A DNA stretch of 64,000 nucleotides from Turbatrix aceti. Taxonomy: Eukaryota > Nematoda > Chromadorea > Rhabditida > Panagrolaimidae. The position numbers and the translations under genes are program-made. Under the pieces are notes generated by a model that had not been told where the DNA came from, searched no databases, and saw nothing but the letters and a program-made list of their open reading frames with translations. Location of the stretch: contig OZ017768.1 of NCBI GenBank assembly GCA_963969345.1, positions 10,518,193 through 10,582,192 on the forward strand. The letters run 5' to 3'. This document shows positions 45,551-55,394 of this stretch, piece after piece (the stretch's first letter is position 1; each line of letters begins with the position of its first letter).

Positions 45551-48500
45551 TCAGTCTTCACGAAGGGCAACCTTCACCTTGCGAGGCGGCTTGCCGGCTT
45601 CGAGGACAACGGCATCAACGCTATCACCGGTACTGATTTCGCGTTCAGCGGTCATCTTGAAGGCATCCTTGACGAGAGCAATGGCACGCTCGATGGTCAG
45701 CTCGGGACGAGCAATTTTTTCGTCGAGAGTGACATGACCGACCTGAAAATGAAAAAAATTAGTACATTTTTCGTGCTGTAAAAATCAAAAAATAGAGCGT
45801 AAGATAAAAAATCCAATTTTTTTCTCGAAGGTAGAAGATCCTGTGTAATAAGATAAAAACACCAATAAAATCAATGGCTTCCTCATCGGAAATCGTTCAT
45901 TGCAAACACCTGCTTACTTGGCTGACAAAACCGAAGATCACATAAATACTTTTCCCAGAAACAAATCCAATTTTCCCCACGCAGAAAAATAAAATAAAAC
46001 AGGTCAACAAAGATAAAAGAAGCGAAGTCGTTTAGCGATTTCACACTTACGTTATCCTCCTGCTCCTCACAGAAAAAAAAAGCACGTGCGCGTGGATGTG
46101 GATCGATCCATTTCTACTTCAGTCACAAAACTTTTTTTTTCAATGCACAGAGAAAAAAAAGAAGATGAAAGAAATCCGTAAGCCAACAATTGCCTGTGTG
46201 TGTGAAATTGTACACAACTACAAAAAAAAGAATTTTCTTTTTACACTTGCAAATAAATGTGAAAAAATGGCCTTCACGATAAAGGCCATTTTTTCACATG
46301 GTTAGGTTAGGCACAATATGGATGAAGATAAACCGTAATCCACATTGTGGACATAAAAATTACAGCTTTCCAGAATAAAATGTCATAAAAAAGGTCACAA
46401 ACAACTCATAACAGCTTTTCTACCCTAAAAATTGACATAAAATGAAGTGTACAACGGACTCAACTAAAGAAAAAGTTATATTTTAGTTTTCAGACAAAAC
46501 AGGTTTTCCAAATAGAAAAATAAATCTCTCCTAGGCTTACTGATTACCGATTTCAGGAAGTAAGAAGAAAAAGAATGTGACAAACGCTAACGACATCTTC
46601 GTTGTGTTATTCGTTCGCATTTGCATGGTTGAACGTTTATGAACCAAAACGCTTTCATCGACACAAAATGACCATTTTGCGCGTTTTACACATTTTTCTG
46701 GAGTGGGAAAGGATAAAGAATCAGAGATCAGTTTTCTGTGGTATTTCGGAATTTGAACGTATAAATTCCAAAAAAAAAACCCAGTAAATTATTACGGGTG
46801 GTGAAAAAGTTTTTGTCAGCACACAAATCAGTAAAAGTATGAAGTTACCCCTGTTTGCGCATCAACAAGGAAATAAATATATACCTTCTCCATAAAGAAA
46901 CATGTCCTACGTGCGCGTGTAACACGTAACCATAAAACAACCTTCTAACTAAATAAAGACAAATAAAAAATACTCAACCCTCCCCTAGAGCAGATGACCC
47001 AGACCAACCCCTCATCCGTGAAAAACCAACAAACAATGCAGGGACGTGTCAAAAACTTTTGACCAACTCATTCACTAAAAACTAACCTGGTTGTCAAGAA
47101 GCGGCTGAATGAGGGGTTCACCAGCGCCGGTACACGAGTATGGAAGGCGTTCGATGCAACCGACAGGATCGTAGCTGTACACTGCTCCGTGGCCTAGAAA
47201 AAAGGGAAAAATTACAAGATGCACAAAAAAGTTTTTTTTTTATAATACTACGTCCCACAATAAAAAATGTCTTACCGTCCTCATCGATGCCAGCAAGAAC
47301 GACACCGGTGTAGAGAGGGAAGAAACGACGGTAGTAAAGCGTGCGAGACAAGAGCTGAGCGCAGAGATCGACAGTCATGTCGCAACGGTAGTCGAAACGG
47401 TACTTGTGGAGACGAGACTACAATTTGATGAAATTATTAATTTTACGATCAAAATAAACATTTTAGCCTAATTTGTAATAAAATACGTAAAAAAAGGTGC
47501 ATTTTGTGCAGAAATTTGTATTTTAGGGCAAATACTAAAAAATGGGAAAAATAACATAAAATTAAGCAAAAATGTTATTTCATGTGCGCTAGATAAGGTT
47601 CAAAAGTCTTTATAATATTACTTTAGCTCAGAGTTGTTCGATGCTCACAAAATTGCTCCTGCTCACTGCTCGCTCCTGCTCAGCTCACGAGCGCGAGCGG
47701 AGCGAGCGCGAAAAATTGGAGTGCTCAATGAGCATGAGCAGAGCGAGCACGAGAAATTGAATTGCTCAAAGAGCGCGAGCAGAGCGAGCAAGAGAAATTT
47801 TTAAAATGAGCACTGCTCACTATAAATTTAGTGCTACAAATACTAAAATACTGGTAATTTCGACCAAAAACACGATGTTGGGGGTATCTCCAAGGAGTAT
47901 ACGGTCTTTCTTTTAGTGAGGAACTGAATTTTGGCTCAAAATTCACTTTTTTTTGTGTGAGCCATGTTCGCTCATTGCTCGCTCTTGCTCAACTCACGAG
48001 CGTGAGTAGAGCAGGAGCAGAGGATCTGAGAATAAAAGAGCGCGAGCGGAGCGAGCGCGAAAATTTTAGGAACTCAAAGAGCATGAGCAGAGCGAGCACG
48101 GAAAATTGAATTGCTCAAAGAGCGTGAGCAGAGCGAGCGCTGAAAATTGTCGAATTAAACAACTCTGCTTTAGCTGCGTTAAGAAACATCTATTTCGTTC
48201 TATTTTGTTACTTCAGGTCTGCTGAATAACATTCAAAATCACCGTTATGTTACTTTAGGTACGCCGAGTAACATCTCAAAAATACTAAAATGTTACGTTC
48301 GGTGCACTGAATAACATCAAAAATTTAGTAAATCACTATTTTTTGAACAAAAGGAACCCGGCAACGTTCGTTCCTTTACTTACGCAAAAAACCCGCAAAT
48401 TGCAGTTCTAACGCCAAATTTTTTTTCCGTTTTTATCCAACTAGAAGCCAATTTTTGTCCCTTTAGTATGGTTTAGCAAAACATCCGCTTTTTATTCCCA

Positions 48501-48944
48501 ACATACCTTGAGAGTGCGCTTGAGTTCGAGAACATCGCCATAGAATCCAGAGGAAGCCAAAACGATGTCTTTGTTCCTGCAAAAGCTTTCAATTCATTCC
48601 TCAATCTTTCTGAAAAGTGACAACTCACAGAATGTGGATCTTCTCAGCGGTACGAGTCAGAACATTGACGTCAAACTGGGACATACGGGTGTCCGTAGCG
48701 ATGACGGCGAAATTCTTGCCCGCGATGGCACAGGTCGATCTGAAGTCATCATTTTTGGATGAACGATTTTTTCGATAGTTTGGCTGACTTACCCTCCCTC
48801 GATGGAGTAGGGATTCCACTGGTTACGATCACGAGTCGACTGGGTCTGCCAGGGAGGATGGACGAAAGCCTTGTTGAAGGCCTTGTCGAAGTGGCGCATC
48901 TCCTGGAGTCCAGCTTCGTGGGTCGAGAGTTCGTACAGCGACAT
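45551..48944 (-). CDS. PSMB1: 20S proteasome subunit beta type-1 (beta6)
   Basis: Structural, non-catalytic beta6 subunit of the 20S core, 257 aa. Exons on the minus strand: 48944-48793, 48739-48629, 48576-48507, 47417-47276, 47193-47087, 45742-45551. Motifs in order: WNPYSIEGGSTCAIAG (the family's FxPYxxNGG start of the mature chain), NFAVIATDTRMS, ASSGFYGDVLELKRTLK, LSRTLYYRRFFPLYT, GIDEDGHGAVYSYDPVG, LIQPLLDNQVGH, and a Lys/Arg-rich end. No N-terminal nucleophile Thr is present, as expected for beta6. Introns 3 and 5 are over 1 kb, far longer than neighbours; intron 3 carries the dispersed repeat plus a nested hAT-like element. The start is preceded by an acceptor AG six bases upstream. 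Confidence 0.96.
46258..46300. repeat. Perfect short hairpin in PSMB1 intron 5
   Basis: GTGAAAAAATGGCCTT and its exact complement flank a 7-nt loop (CACGATA). It could be a minimal foldback remnant or a small-RNA hairpin; nothing decides. Confidence 0.6.
47568..48330 (+). repeat. Dispersed internally repeated element, copy 3, split by hAT-like element
   Basis: The left part (47568-47628) and right part (48168-48330) together match the copies at 26 and 41 kb. The break falls within a CTTTAG unit, exactly at the target duplication of hAT-like element C. Confidence 0.8.
47629..48167. mobile_element. hAT-like non-autonomous element C (GAGCGAGC arms)
   Basis: A 539-bp element with termini CAGAGTTGTT / AACAACTCTG. 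A perfect 8-bp duplication CTTTAGCT flanks it (47621-47628 and 48168-48175). Arms are repeated GCTCACGAGCGCGAGCGGAG-type units; the core around 47820-47940 is AT-rich. It lies inside an older repeat in a PSMB1 intron. Confidence 0.88.
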
Positions 48945-49314
48945 TCTGTCCTGAAGATTGGGATAACCAATTTGAAAAGAGGAAAAAAGTACGAGAAGGA
49001 CGGAAAACGCGAGTATAAAATTTTTTATGCACTCAAAAACGGTGACAATTCTTCCTTCGCAAAAATTCCTGAAGTGAAAAAGATTTTCGCGTCGAGAACC
49101 CCCGCATGCAGAGCACTCTTGCGCGCATGTTTTTGGTTGGTTGCTGCCTTGCTGGCTGCGGCTGCGCTGTGCGCCTTTTTTTGAGCGCGCGTGTGCGAGA
49201 TCAATAAGCTTGTTGGCTTTTCGGCGAGTCGAGTCTCCTAACTTTTGTCTTCTTCAAATTAAATTTTTTTTATCAGGGCTTGATCACCTGCTCGGGAAAC
49301 GTCTCTTCGTCAAG
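48945..49314. promoter_or_regulatory. Divergent promoter region, PSMB1 and Flower
   Basis: A 370-bp gap between oppositely transcribed genes. It holds a candidate trans-splice acceptor for each: AG at 48951-48952 (minus) and TTTTTTTATCAG ending 49276 (plus). Confidence 0.5.
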
Positions 49315-50568
49315 ATGGGTGCCGCGTCGTCTGTCCAGACCCAGATGCAAACCGAGCACGATCCAAATGCCGCATTTCCGTGGTGGATTCGTTTTGTCGC
49401 GAAGGGACTCGGAATTCTTGGTGGCTTTGTTGCCATGTTTTTTGCAATCTTGGGTCTACTCAGTCTGTCACCGACCTGCATTTTGGCTGTCCTCTTGCAA
49501 CTGTGAGTCACCTTTCTTGGTATTTTGAAAGCATTTGTCATCATTTTCGAATTTCAGAGCCGCTGGATTTCTAATCATCGCGTTGGAAGCTCCGTTCTGC
49601 TGTACGTTTGTCGACTTCATCGAAAGAATTGCACTGTTTTCCGAATCCCGGGCATACTGGCAGAAAGGTGTTTTGTACGTGACGTAAGTATTTTTTTATA
49701 TCGGAACGTGAATTACATCAAAAGTGTTATCTTTGTTACTGTAAGGTGGACGCAGAAACGATACTTGTTGAAAGTAATACTTTTCTGCTGTTTTGGTTAA
49801 AATTTGTTACTTTTCGGAATTTAGTATCGTTGCTTTTGTTTTTCGGTCAAACGTCGCATTTATTTTTTTGAGCGTGGCGTGTAAATTTTTTTTACATTGT
49901 AACATGAAACGTGTTACCTTTATTACGGTAGGAACGACTCAAAGTAATACTACATACTTTTGTGCTGTTTTGGTTCTCCTTTGTTAATTTTCGACGTTTA
50001 GTATTGTTACTTTTGTGGTTTTTTACGTCAAAGCTCTTTTTTAGGCTAATTTTGCCATTTTCTCTTGTTGTGTAGATTTTCCAAGATTTTACGTTCATAC
50101 ATTTTATGCATGAACAGAAGTATTTTGAGGCAAATTTGCCATTTTTGAGTCAAATGAGTACGCATTCATCGATTTTGAAGGCCTAAAAACGTCTTTTTGT
50201 TGATATAGGGTTGCTAATGAATTTGCCTTTGTTTGCCCGGGGTTTTCAATGTTTTAACACTAATTTTATTTTTTCCTTTGTTAAAAGACATAATGTGTTT
50301 TAAAAAATGACGTTTCCTTAGCAACGGCATCTCATGAGATGTATAATATTACAGCATGGGTGCCCTGCCAATCTTCCTCTGCACCGAGCTCAACACCGTC
50401 CTTGGCGGTGGCATGATCTTTGCATCCGGCATTGCCTACGGCGTCATGGCTCTTGGCAAGAAGGCAGACCGTGATACCATGCTTGGCTCCGGATCCAATG
50501 GCAGCTCGTCCGCGTGGACGCAGCACTCGAACGAACCCGGACCTCCCTCGGGCTTCAACCAGCCTTGA
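49315..50568 (+). CDS. CACFD1: Calcium channel flower homolog
   Basis: Small vesicle-membrane protein linking exocytosis and endocytosis, reported as a Ca2+ channel in flies. 175 aa, as usual. Exons: 49315-49502, 49558-49683, 50355-50568. N-terminus MGAASSVQTQ (a possible myristoylation-type Gly2), then PWWIRFVAKGLGILGG, TM helices, the conserved segment with acidic residue LIIALEAPFCCTFVDF, YWQKGVLYV, and FLCTELNTVLGGGMIFASG. The C-terminus is Ser/Pro-rich. Intron 2 is about 670 bp and carries degraded TTACTTT-type repeats. Divergent from PSMB1. Confidence 0.95.
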
Positions 50569-51240
50569 GTACGATAGACCCCCAAAAAAAGTTGAGGTTC
50601 AAGTTCTTTTTCCTCCTCTTTTTTTCACAAAATGTGAGTCTTTTTTCCTACGACAAACACTGTCTCAACTTATTACATATGCTTTTCGGTCTTTTTAATA
50701 ACTTGTCATCTGTTCTATATTCTTTTTCATCTTTCCACTAAAAATGATTTGTTTGTGAATTTAATAGCGAAATTATCTGTCCTCCGAAGTCATTGGTTTC
50801 CGTTTTATTTTCGTCTCTCTCAAATGTGTTTTTTAAAGTACCCCATTCTGGTTGGCCTATCTTCTATTTTTTCCTGAAAGCTGTTATATTCGTTTTCCAT
50901 TTGATCACTTTTTTCACAGAATTAGAAAAAACACGGTATTGTCATCTTTATAGAGTTTTTACGATATTTATTTTTGTCTATCTATATAGTTACGTACGAC
51001 TAATTTAACTGATAACTTTTTTTGTGTAATGAAAAATAATTTATAACTATGTATGCAGGCACAAAGGATTTTTGGGTGAAAAAAAATGTACGTCAGCAGG
51101 TAAAAAGTTATGTGTATTGAATTGCACGAAATATGATACAGTTAACAAAAAACAAATAGAACACTGACAATCAGTAGAAAAACACAGGTCGTTGATCAAT
51201 GATGACTTTTGCCAGGGTAAAAAGGTTGTTGGCATTCAAT
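50569..51240. other. Convergent 3' UTR region
   Basis: Between the Flower and DDAH-like stops. T-rich sequence, no gene or repeat seen. Confidence 0.5.
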
Positions 51241-52851
51241 TCAATAAGGCAGAATATTTTTTACGCTACGAATCCTCTGAACCAAAAGGCAGAATTTGGA
51301 TAGTGGGTTTCCGAATTTTGACAATTCAGCTGCTGACACGCCCCAGAGTTCGGTGGGGCTCTGAAGAACGCCGTATTTCTGAAAAAAAGATGGTGAAAAG
51401 AAAGTAAAAACGGAAAAAAATAATCGAAGAACCAAAAAATGTAATTTTTTTTTATTTTTCCCTCAAAAAGTATTACTTTTTTTACCGTAACTGTTATGAT
51501 GAGAAAAATCTCAAGACAACTCCGGCAAAAATAACAGTTTTTGCGTCAAAAATGTATTATTCATAGCAGTAACATAAAATTAATTGGTTACTTTGGAGTG
51601 ATTTGATCAAGAAAACATACCAATTCGTTGACATCAGTTCTGAAGATGAGATGATCGTTAACCGAAATGCAATTAATGGCTTCTTCCTTGTCGAGAGTGA
51701 GCACTTTGTATCGGAACGTTGCCTCTTTTTCCATTTTCTAAAGAAAACCGTAATTAGTTTTTTTCTGGAAATTTCCCATGGAGCCAAAAAACGCTTACGT
51801 GTTTAATAGCAGTAGACTCCTTATCAGCGGACGTCGTCAGCACTCCATTGGCAGCAATGGAAACGTAGTGCTTGAGCGGCAGCTTTGACCCGTTCATTTG
51901 AATCGGAATCACGGGCCAGTCTGCGAAGACTCGTCCGACGATGAGGGCGCCTTCCATGTTTGTGCCATTCTTTCGGATGCCAACAAATATTTCCTTCCCT
52001 GTGAAAAGGACGTCAGAAGCCTCGAGAATGACGGGTTTGCCTTGTTCTTGCTCGGGTGATTCGACGATATTCCACACGAGATCCTTGAGAACAGATCGAA
52101 TTTCAGGTAATCGAACGACTTCGTACTTTTTTGGCCTGGTGATGAGCGCGGTGCCGTTGATGACGATTGCCGCGTCACCAGGGAAGAGGGAGTAGACATC
52201 GGGGGTTGTGTCGTCGGGGGAGAGCTCGATTATGTCGACACCTGCCTGGAAAAAGAAAAAAACGAAATTAATTGATAAGGATGTAAAAAAACAAAGAAAT
52301 AACAAAAAGCAAGAAAAATGAACCAGATAAACTTTTTTGAATGTTTTTTATGATACGTTCAAAAAAGTTTATCGTTGCGAGACAAATGTACATACTCTTG
52401 CCGAAGAGTACGCTTTTTACAAAAAAATCAAGTAAAAAAGTAAATAATAGAAAAAAAATCGTTTTGAGACAAATCAGGCAATAGTAACAATTTTTCAAAA
52501 GCATGTACGCTTGTTTGCGCTTAAAAACGTAACATGCTTTTTACGCTCAAAAGTAACATTATTTTTCATCCAAGAAGTATTATTTCTTACGGTAATTATT
52601 CTGAAAAAAATCGTCCCAAGATAGTACCAAAAAGTAACGTAAAAAATTTAGTTATTTTATTATTTTTTTAATTTTTCATAAAGATCGTAAAAATGTTTCT
52701 TCTCACACAAAAAACTCACTTCTCGAAGCGTTTCATTGAGATCTTCCTGTTCCTTCCTCGCAGCCGCGAGATCAACAGATTTGCCAGTTTTTTTGTCATC
52801 GAACTTGACATTTGGTGGAATGCGCACGACTATTGCGTGCGTGTACTTCAT
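51241..52851 (-). CDS. DDAH-family protein, probably catalytically dead
   Basis: Matches dimethylarginine dimethylaminohydrolase along its full length, 277 aa. Exons on the minus strand: 52851-52720, 52245-51799, 51737-51621, 51378-51241. Conserved: N-terminal THAIVVRIP, PDDTTPD, GTALITRP, DVLFTGKEIFVGI, LPLK, NCISVNDHLIF. DDAH hydrolyses asymmetric dimethylarginine to citrulline and dimethylamine. Here several expected active-site residues differ: the Glu-Asp pair reads Gly-Asp (LFPGD), the Arg after TNx is Glu (TNMEG), the catalytic His of the LHLK motif is Pro (LPLK), and the C-terminal Cys appears one place off (LSKFCLLV). The fold and length are intact, so this may be a pseudoenzyme rather than a pseudogene. 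The start has an acceptor AG eight bases upstream. Confidence 0.86.
52331..52375. repeat. Perfect short hairpin in DDAH-like intron 1
   Basis: ATAAACTTTTTTGAA and its complement are separated by 16 nt. Confidence 0.5.
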
Positions 52852-53534
52852 ATTTGACCTGAAATTAGTTGAACGATTAAAATTTTATCAAACAGGTAAA
52901 CACAATTTTACTAAATCGGTGTTTTTACGTTTTTTTTGTTAAAATTCGCGCAAACAACAACTCGACAACAAAAAAACCATGCGCAAAGCATGTGTAACAC
53001 GAGGTGCGGGTGCAGGTGCAGGTGAAGGTCTCCTCGCGTGACGAAGGAACAGGGAAGAGTCTAGGCGGGTGGCAGCATGCATAGCTGTCACCACCATAAC
53101 TCATGAATACACCCTTCAACCACACCACCGGAGCCGCCGCACGCACGTTTGCGCTTGCGCGCTAGAGTGCGTTACAAGGGACGCCCGCGCAAACAAAATC
53201 GCAGCCTTCTCGGTTGCGAAGAGTCGCGGCCGTTGCAGCCAGTGCAGGCAACCAAGTTGCCTTGGTATTTCAATTTTATGGTTTCTTTTATTTATTTCCA
53301 GTCGCCTTGTTTTCCGGAGTCCTGGATTTTGATTGTGTTTTGGTAGTAATGCGTGGACAATTTGGGAGGAGGATTAGGAAAAAAGGGAAAAATAAGAGCG
53401 TGTTTTTTTGAAACTGCTTTTATTTGCAAAAATTTTCCGACCGTTTACGGCCGATTTTTGTTTTTATCGTTTCAACGCACGTCCAAAAATAGGTGAAAAC
53501 ACTGATTTGTGAATCCTCGGAGTTCATTGATGCG

Positions 53535-53996
53535 TCAAAAAAATTTACAATTTTGCAGAAATGTTTTTGTGGATGCACGAATTGCATGAAAAAAATATTT
53601 TATATAAAAAATGTTCAAACTAAAATTAAAAAAGTTCATTTTTTTCAAAAACCACTTTTCCGCATTCCAACGAACAAAAACGTGACACAAGAAAACAACA
53701 GCGACCATGACCGCGGCGCCATCCAAGCCACGGCTCATGTTCATCTTCTTTGTTCCGTTCGACATACTTGAAGAAAGAAATTGAATTGCATTGGTTAGGG
53801 GGTTACTGGAAAGGGATTTGTCTTGCACCAAAACTTCCCCGGCGGCAGAGGCATTTGCGAACACGACGAAGAAGAAGAAGGCTACCCATCCTTGTTGTTG
53901 TGACACAGGGTGACGATTAAAGACTACAGGCCGGAGGGCAAGCCGGGTTGTCTTACGCAGCCATCGGGGGAGTTGCCGATGCTGTTTCGGGGCCAT
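53535..53996 (-). CDS. Doubtful small membrane protein
   Basis: An open frame of up to 153 codons starting at 53996. The N-terminus is basic (LPRWLRKTTRLALRP). A hydrophobic segment (GWVAFFFFVVFANASAAG) and a second one (AAVMVAVVFLCHVFV) follow. The last 30 codons are low-complexity and may be intronic. No family is recognised. It is included because the frame is longer and less biased than the surrounding noise; it could be spurious. Confidence 0.3.
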   Translation of the reverse strand: MAPKQHRQLPRWLRKTTRLALRPVVFNRHPVSQQQGWVAFFFFVVFANASAAGEVLVQDKSLSSNPLTNAIQFLSSSMSNGTKKMNMSRGLDGAAVMVAVVFLCHVFVRWNAEKWFLKKMNFFNFSLNIFYIKYFFHAIRASTKTFLQNCKFF

Positions 53997-54639
53997 TGGT
54001 TATAAGAACGGAGGAGGGACAGTTGAGGTCAAAGATGGCACATGCGAATGAATATATCGGATCAGAAAAGAAAATGAACGTCAACATCGAAAAAACCGTC
54101 AAACAACATTAAAAACAAGTTGTTTGAAAAAATCTTCAATTTCAACAAGAAATGCACTCTTTTGCCAACCAACGGGTTTGGCTAATGGTTTTGAGATGGA
54201 TTGCCCCGAGTCTCAGCTAGACTTGACATTACGCGACAAAGAACAACAACAACGAACATATACATACTACACATCACTCCGGCCAGCCAGTCAGTCAGTC
54301 AGTTGCTGCAGCTGACGCATGTACATATACGCTGCCCCTGCAGGCGTTACTCTCACTTTTCTGATGAACGCAGTCAGGAAGGAGAAAGGAAGGCGGTGTC
54401 GCCAGCGGTCGGCCGCAACGATGGAAGACCAAAAGTGCTCGAGCAGCTAGTGGCCATGGCCATGGACGACCGAAGCAATCAGCCAGCTTGGTCTGTTCGG
54501 GGAGGAGGTCGAGTGCCATGCGGTCGCCATCTGTCGCGCAGGCAGGCTAATGCACCACATCGCACCGAACTGCTCTAATTTCGTGCTTCGGCCGGCACTA
54601 ACCAGGATCCCCTCAATTCATGTTGAATAGAAAAAAAAG

Positions 54640-54750
54640 GCTGCGCTGGGCCGACCCTCTCAACTCGGTGTTCAACAAGAGGACGTGGACATCATTTGTG
54701 CCTCCTAACATCTGGTCTAATGATAACTAACCAATGAATAACGGTGAAAC
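54640..54750 (+). repeat. LINE 3'-tail copy with extra upstream piece
   Basis: Carries CAACTCGGTGTTCAACAAGA, also found in the copy at 6.8 kb, joined directly to the ACGTGGACATCATTTGTGCC unit. It is therefore another internally deleted copy. Confidence 0.8.
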
Positions 54751-55394
54751 AGAAAAAAAGAAAGAAAAAATGGCGAAAAGAGCAATCACACATTTTTTTC
54801 TACTCCGGCGATCAACTACTAGTACATACATATTTTATTTATTTCTGCTAGCCTGATATAAACTCGTTTTAGTACTGGCCGAGGGTATTTAACACAGCTT
54901 ACGAAGCGTAACAAAAATATAAATTGAGTTGAAGCGGAGCATTTAGATAATACCTTTGATGTTTTCAATCGTTGTCAAAAATTTCAACTATGCCGAGAGG
55001 GAATTTTTTTAAGCCAGAAGACTGAATATTACAAAACAAGTGTTGGAATTCAGTGTTGTTTGCAGCTGTTTTTCTTTAATTCCAAAAAAACCCGTTCGAC
55101 GAAAAACTCCATGGTTGCTTTTTTGTGCTATATAAAAAAATGTTTGCATTATTGGAATATCAAGCTGCCAACAGCGTAAATTAAAAATACAGGTGAACTT
55201 CTCATTTAAATTTCGTATCTTGCTGGAGTAACCAAAATTGCACTATGTTTACCGGGAGTCTTTTTTGATTTAAAAAAAGTAAAACAAACAGCTGCAATAA
55301 ATCCGTAAGATAATTCTATGAAAGCAATATTCATATTTGCGGTAACCACTGACTAAACGCAGCTTTCAGTTTTCTTTTTTTTTCGGCTGCAAAA

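Larger units (their letters stand above)
52852..55394. other. Mostly intergenic, one weak ORF and one LINE tail
   Basis: The 5' flank of the DDAH-like gene and of the lectin receptor. Apart from the doubtful frame at 53535-53996 and the LINE tail at 54640-54750 I see nothing definable. Confidence 0.45.

Noticed and set aside
47725..47946. Open frame with Ser/Arg repeats at 47.8 kb
   Set aside because: Lies entirely within the repeat arms of hAT-like element C.
54124..54578. Open frames around 54.2-54.6 kb
   Set aside because: No domain, signal peptide or splice support; composition matches random sequence of moderate GC.
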